A stretch of DNA of 9,283 nucleotides from Desulfobacterales bacterium. Lineage in GTDB: Bacteria; Desulfobacterota; Desulfobacteria; Desulfobacterales; UBA5852. A program made the translations under genes and the position numbers. Under the pieces are notes generated by a model. The model had not been told where the DNA came from and made no database searches. It saw nothing but the letters and a program-made list of their open reading frames with translations. The number at the start of each line of letters is the position of its first letter. The stretch's first letter is position 1. The stretch is taken from contig JAERRP010000662.1 of NCBI GenBank assembly GCA_016735415.1, forward strand, positions 1-9,283. The letters run 5' to 3'. Below, one piece after another: positions 6,296 to 9,283 of this stretch.

Positions 6296-7236
6296 CGCTG
6301 CGGCCGGCGGAGATATTGGTCGCTGGTCTGGTAGCGGCTGCCCTGGCGGGTCTGACGGGCTTTGAACCGGGCGTGGATCATTTCGATGGTCTGTTTTTTC
6401 TGTAAGGCCCAGGCCGGTGCGACGAGTTCCCGGGGGTGGGGATCGCCGGTGATGCGCTGGATGACCATTCCCGGCGGCAGGCGTTCGATGACGTCGCATA
6501 CGAGATCAGCGTATTCTTCCTGTTCCAGGCAACGGTAGTTACCCTTTCGGTATTCCGCCGCCAATAGTGTTCCCCTGACCACATACAGCAGGTGCAGCTT
6601 AATGCCGTCCAGGTTTAGATCGGCAATCAGGCGGGTTGTCTCCAGCATATCCCGGCGCGATTCCCCGGGAAGCCCCAGGATAACATGGGCGCAAATGGCG
6701 ATGCCCCGGTTGCGGGTGCGTTCGACCGCATCGATGAAGCAGCGTACGTCGTGCCCCCGGCGGATGGTGGCCAGGGTGCGATCGTGGGCCGACTGGAGTC
6801 CGTATTCAACCCACACAAGGTAGCGGCGGGCGTATTGCTCCAGCAGCGCCAGGATCTGATCATCGATGCAGTCCGGCCGCGTCCCGATGGACAGCCCCAC
6901 GATATCCGGTACGGCCAGGGCTTCGTCATAAGCGCTTTTCAGGGCTGCAAGTGGGGCATATGTATTTGTAAATGATTGAAAATAGGCTATGAATTGGCGG
7001 ACCTTAAAACGGCGGGCCACGGGTGCCCTGCTGCGTTCCAGCTGATCTTTGATCGAAAACCCCTGGGCGAAAAGGCCGCTGCCGGATCCTTGGGGGTTGC
7101 AGTAAATGCAGCCCCCGCGAGCGATGCTGCCGTCACGGTTGGGGCAGTCGAAGCCGGCATCCACGGTCAGTTTGTGGACGCGTTCGCCGAATTTTTCCCG
7201 AAAATAGGTGTTGAGGTCGTAATAGTAAGCCCCCAC
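6292..7236 (-). CDS. YhcC/TIGR01212-type radical SAM protein
   Basis: A 314-residue cytoplasmic protein of the radical SAM family that includes E. coli YhcC (about 310 residues); its reaction is not established. The iron-sulfur cluster ligands are C31, C43 and C46 in DAGFDCPNRDGSIARGGCIY, a CX11CX2C spacing typical of this family rather than the usual CX3CX2C. Other family-typical stretches are FIAYFQSFTNTYAPL (82-96), VGLSIGTRPDCI (113-124), WVEYGLQSAHDRTL (142-155), HVILGLPGE (184-192), DGIKLHLLYVVRGTLLA (210-226) and RITGDPHP (261-268). The start is GTG at 7236, with AAAGGA nine bases upstream. The TAG stop shares a CTAG with the nadE stop, leaving no room for a terminator between them. 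It is divergent from mnmG, 160 bp away. Beyond cluster binding and radical chemistry, no substrate can be named. Confidence 0.93.
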   Translation of the reverse strand: MGAYYYDLNTYFREKFGERVHKLTVDAGFDCPNRDGSIARGGCIYCNPQGSGSGLFAQGFSIKDQLERSRAPVARRFKVRQFIAYFQSFTNTYAPLAALKSAYDEALAVPDIVGLSIGTRPDCIDDQILALLEQYARRYLVWVEYGLQSAHDRTLATIRRGHDVRCFIDAVERTRNRGIAICAHVILGLPGESRRDMLETTRLIADLNLDGIKLHLLYVVRGTLLAAEYRKGNYRCLEQEEYADLVCDVIERLPPGMVIQRITGDPHPRELVAPAWALQKKQTIEMIHARFKARQTRQGSRYQTSDQYLRRPQR

Positions 7237-7253
7237 CGGCGGCGATCCTTTCC

Positions 7254-7283
7254 TTGACCTGGTTTGAACGACGGTTATATATA
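7254..7283 (+). promoter_or_regulatory. Candidate mnmG promoter
   Basis: TTGACC (7254-7259, 5/6 to the -35 consensus) is followed by TATATA at 7276-7281 (16-bp spacing) or 7278-7283 (18-bp spacing), both within an eight-base TATATATA run. Transcription would start near 7290, giving a leader of about 105 nt before the mnmG ATG. The -35 overlaps the leader and ribosome-binding region of the divergent radical SAM gene. Confidence 0.5.
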
Positions 7284-7304
7284 GCTAAATTCCGGATTTT
7301 GAAA
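7276..7304 (-). promoter_or_regulatory. Candidate promoter for the radical SAM gene
   Basis: On the minus strand a weak -35, TTTCAA (7299-7304, 3/6), lies 17 bp from TATATA (7276-7281). The -10 would be the same palindromic TATATATA used by the rightward promoter, so the two transcripts would start from one core. The leader would be about 30 nt. Confidence 0.3.
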
Positions 7305-7318
7305 GTGAAACCGGATTT
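7292..7318. repeat. Short direct repeat CCGGATTT
   Basis: The octamer CCGGATTT occurs at 7292-7299 and again at 7311-7318, with starts 19 bp apart, just downstream of the mnmG -10 box. A spacing close to two helical turns could suit a tandem protein-binding site, but the repeat is short and may be chance. Confidence 0.2.
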
Positions 7319-7396
7319 ACGGTGATCGGTGGACCGGGGCCTGTGGTTTATCATCTCCCGGTTTGGGCATGGATTCAAACATTTCGGTTTGCGTCG

Positions 7397-9265
7397 ATGG
7401 CGGTTTATCCCAAAAAATTTGACATCATTGTTATCGGGGCCGGCCATGCCGGCTGCGAGGCAGCCCTGGCGGCAGCGCGCATGGGCTGCCAGGTGCTGCT
7501 GGTGGTGATCGATCTGGACAAAGTGGCGGCCATGCCCTGCAGCCCTTCCATAGGGGGAATGGCCAAAGGTCAGCTTGTCAAGGAGATTGATGCTCTGGGG
7601 GGGATGATGGCCCGCGTCACCGATCAGTCGGCCATCCAGTACCGCACCCTCAACACCAAAAAGGGACCTGCCGTTCATTCCACGCGCACCCAGAACGACA
7701 AGGCCCGTTACCACACCGGCATGAAGCGCCTGCTTGAACAGAGCGCCAATATCGAGCTCAAGCAGGCCATGATCGAACGCCTGGTGGTGGAAAACCATAA
7801 AATCGCCGGGGTGGTGGATCAGACCGGATTCGGCTACCCGGCCGAAGCCGTTATCCTGGCCACCGGCACTTTCATGAGCGGTCGGGTGCACATCGGCCAC
7901 CGCTCTTTTAAGGCCGGACGTGCCGGCGAGTTTGCCAGCGATGCCCTGCCGGAACATCTGCGCGAACTGGGCTTTGAAATGGGCCGCATGAAAACCGGCA
8001 CCCCCCCGCGGCTGCGGCGGGCCTCCATTGATTTCTCCCGCTTTGCCGTTCAGGAACAGCAGCCGGCCGGCCGCCCCTTCTCGCGTTTCACCGAGCGCCT
8101 TTCAATGCCCCAGCTGCCAAGCTATATCGGCCACACTTCCCCACGGGCCCATGAAATCGTGAGGGACAATCTTGCCCATTCGGCCCTGTATGGCGGTATG
8201 ATCAAGGGAACGCCCGCCCGTTACTGCCCGTCCTTCGAGGACAAGATCGTGCGCTTCCCGGACCGGGAACGGCACCAGATCATCCTGGAGCCTGAAGGCG
8301 TGGAAACGGAAGAAATCTATGCCAGCGGTTTGGGCAACAGCCTGCCCATGGAAATCCAGATTCAATTCGTGCGTGCGGTGGCCGGTCTGGAAGAAGCGGA
8401 AATCATGCGCCCGGCTTATGCCATCGAATACGATTACCTCGATCCGGTCCAGCTGAAGCCCACCCTGGAGACCAAACGGATTGAGGGCCTCTATATGGCC
8501 GGACAGATCAACGGCACCTCCGGCTACGAAGAGGCCGCCGCCCAGGGACTTTGGGCCGGCATCAACGCTGCCTGCCGCATTCAGCAGAGACCCGCCTTTG
8601 TGCTCAAGCGCTCCCAGGCCTATATGGCGGTAATGGTGGACGATCTCGTCACCCGGGGCACCCGTGAACCTTATCGTATGTTTACCTCCCGGGCCGAATA
8701 CCGCCTGATTCTGCGCGAGGACAATGCCGATTTGCGCCTCATGGAAATCGGTCATGGGCTGGGTCTGATCGACCACGATGCGGTCAAGGATCTGAGGGCG
8801 CGGCGGCGGCAGATTGCTGCTGAAATCGAGCGGTTGAAAGGGGTGGTCATCAAACCCTCGGCGGCGGTCAACGCCTATCTTGAACAACAGGGCACCCCGC
8901 CTTTGGATCAAGGTGCCCGGATGGGTCATCTGCTCAAGCGGCCCGAACTGGGATACGAATCCGTCAGGCAGCTGGCACCCGCCCCGGCGCCGGTTCACCC
9001 GGAGGCTGAGCGCCAGGTGGCAATCGAAATCAAATACGAGGGGTATATTCAACGGCAAATGCGGGAAGCCGCCAAACTTCAAGATCTGGAAGATGTTCTT
9101 ATACCCGAATCGATGGATTTCACAAGCGTGCACGGCCTTTCCAACGAACTCAAGGAAAAGCTGGCGACGGTAAGGCCAACCACGCTTGCCCAGGCCTCGC
9201 GTATATCCGGAATGACCCCGGCGGCACTGTCGGTCCTGATGATTTTTCTCAAAGCGGCCCGTTGA
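7397..9265 (+). CDS. mnmG: tRNA wobble-uridine modification enzyme MnmG (GidA)
   Basis: With partner MnmE, this FAD enzyme installs the (carboxymethyl)aminomethyl group on C5 of wobble U34 in certain tRNAs; cytoplasmic. The product has 622 residues, complete (E. coli 629). The N-terminal FAD-binding motif is [13 protein letters not shown] (G14, G16, G19). [19 protein letters not shown] holds conserved C48, and [16 protein letters not shown] holds C277, the same number as the E. coli catalytic Cys. Also present are [37 protein letters not shown], and the C-terminal helical domain with [18 protein letters not shown] and [13 protein letters not shown], which contacts MnmE and tRNA. The ATG at 7397 gives the usual short N-terminus ([11 protein letters not shown]) but lacks a clear Shine-Dalgarno; the frame is open back to a GTG at 7322, whose 25 extra residues do not look like the family. 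mnmE is not in this window. The next gene begins beyond the end. Confidence 0.97.
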   Translation: MAVYPKKFDIIVIGAGHAGCEAALAAARMGCQVLLVVIDLDKVAAMPCSPSIGGMAKGQLVKEIDALGGMMARVTDQSAIQYRTLNTKKGPAVHSTRTQNDKARYHTGMKRLLEQSANIELKQAMIERLVVENHKIAGVVDQTGFGYPAEAVILATGTFMSGRVHIGHRSFKAGRAGEFASDALPEHLRELGFEMGRMKTGTPPRLRRASIDFSRFAVQEQQPAGRPFSRFTERLSMPQLPSYIGHTSPRAHEIVRDNLAHSALYGGMIKGTPARYCPSFEDKIVRFPDRERHQIILEPEGVETEEIYASGLGNSLPMEIQIQFVRAVAGLEEAEIMRPAYAIEYDYLDPVQLKPTLETKRIEGLYMAGQINGTSGYEEAAAQGLWAGINAACRIQQRPAFVLKRSQAYMAVMVDDLVTRGTREPYRMFTSRAEYRLILREDNADLRLMEIGHGLGLIDHDAVKDLRARRRQIAAEIERLKGVVIKPSAAVNAYLEQQGTPPLDQGARMGHLLKRPELGYESVRQLAPAPAPVHPEAERQVAIEIKYEGYIQRQMREAAKLQDLEDVLIPESMDFTSVHGLSNELKEKLATVRPTTLAQASRISGMTPAALSVLMIFLKAAR

Positions 9266-9283
9266 TCCTTCACCTCTGATTGT

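Noticed and set aside
8102..9133. 343-codon leftward open frame opposite mnmG
   Set aside because: Antisense to well-conserved mnmG, with a His/Gly/Pro-rich composition typical of a shadow frame.

Overview
The window is GC-rich (about 60% by eye) bacterial chromosome holding six genes or gene parts, tightly packed and on mixed strands. Gene content and protein style point to a Gram-negative, most likely a Desulfobacterota (deltaproteobacterial sulfate-reducer type) organism. The main clue is a large receiver-plus-PEP/pyruvate-binding-domain protein of a kind I associate with Desulfobacterales and their relatives. This placement is an inference, because no rRNA or marker-gene comparison was possible. 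No mobile element, tRNA, rRNA or CRISPR array was seen.

Layout, left to right. (1) Positions 1-411 (+) are the C-terminal end of a TPR-repeat protein whose start lies outside the window. (2) Positions 383-1336 (-) encode a membrane-anchored, probably periplasmic protein with an AsmA/DUF748-like look; its end overlaps the TPR gene end by 29 bp. (3) Positions 1333-1419 (-) are a possible 28-codon mini-ORF that bridges the genes on either side through overlapping stop and start codons. (4) Positions 1416-4436 (-) encode a 1006-residue protein with a degenerate receiver domain, an intact-looking receiver domain, a PPDK/PEP-synthase-type ATP-grasp domain and a distinctive C-terminal module. (5) Positions 4437-4624 are a divergent control region with a perfect 8-bp inverted repeat lying over the -10 box of the best leftward promoter. 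(6) Positions 4625-6295 (+) are nadE, glutamine-dependent NAD+ synthetase. (7) Positions 6292-7236 (-) encode a YhcC/TIGR01212-type radical SAM protein whose stop codon shares a CTAG with the nadE stop. (8) Positions 7237-7396 are a second divergent promoter region with a TATATATA core. (9) Positions 7397-9265 (+) are mnmG, complete. The last 18 bases hold nothing I can call.

The leftward genes 4436->383 look like one transcription unit: a phospho-signal-linked, ATP-binding cytoplasmic protein followed by a membrane-anchored one. nadE (NAD+ synthesis) and mnmG (tRNA wobble-uridine modification, FAD/NADH dependent) are housekeeping genes. The radical SAM gene of unknown function sits between them and is divergent from mnmG. 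The least-described part is the receiver/ATP-grasp protein: it has the nucleotide-binding half of PEP synthase but no phosphohistidine or PEP-binding half, so it should not be annotated as PEP synthase. A regulatory or kinase-like role is inference.
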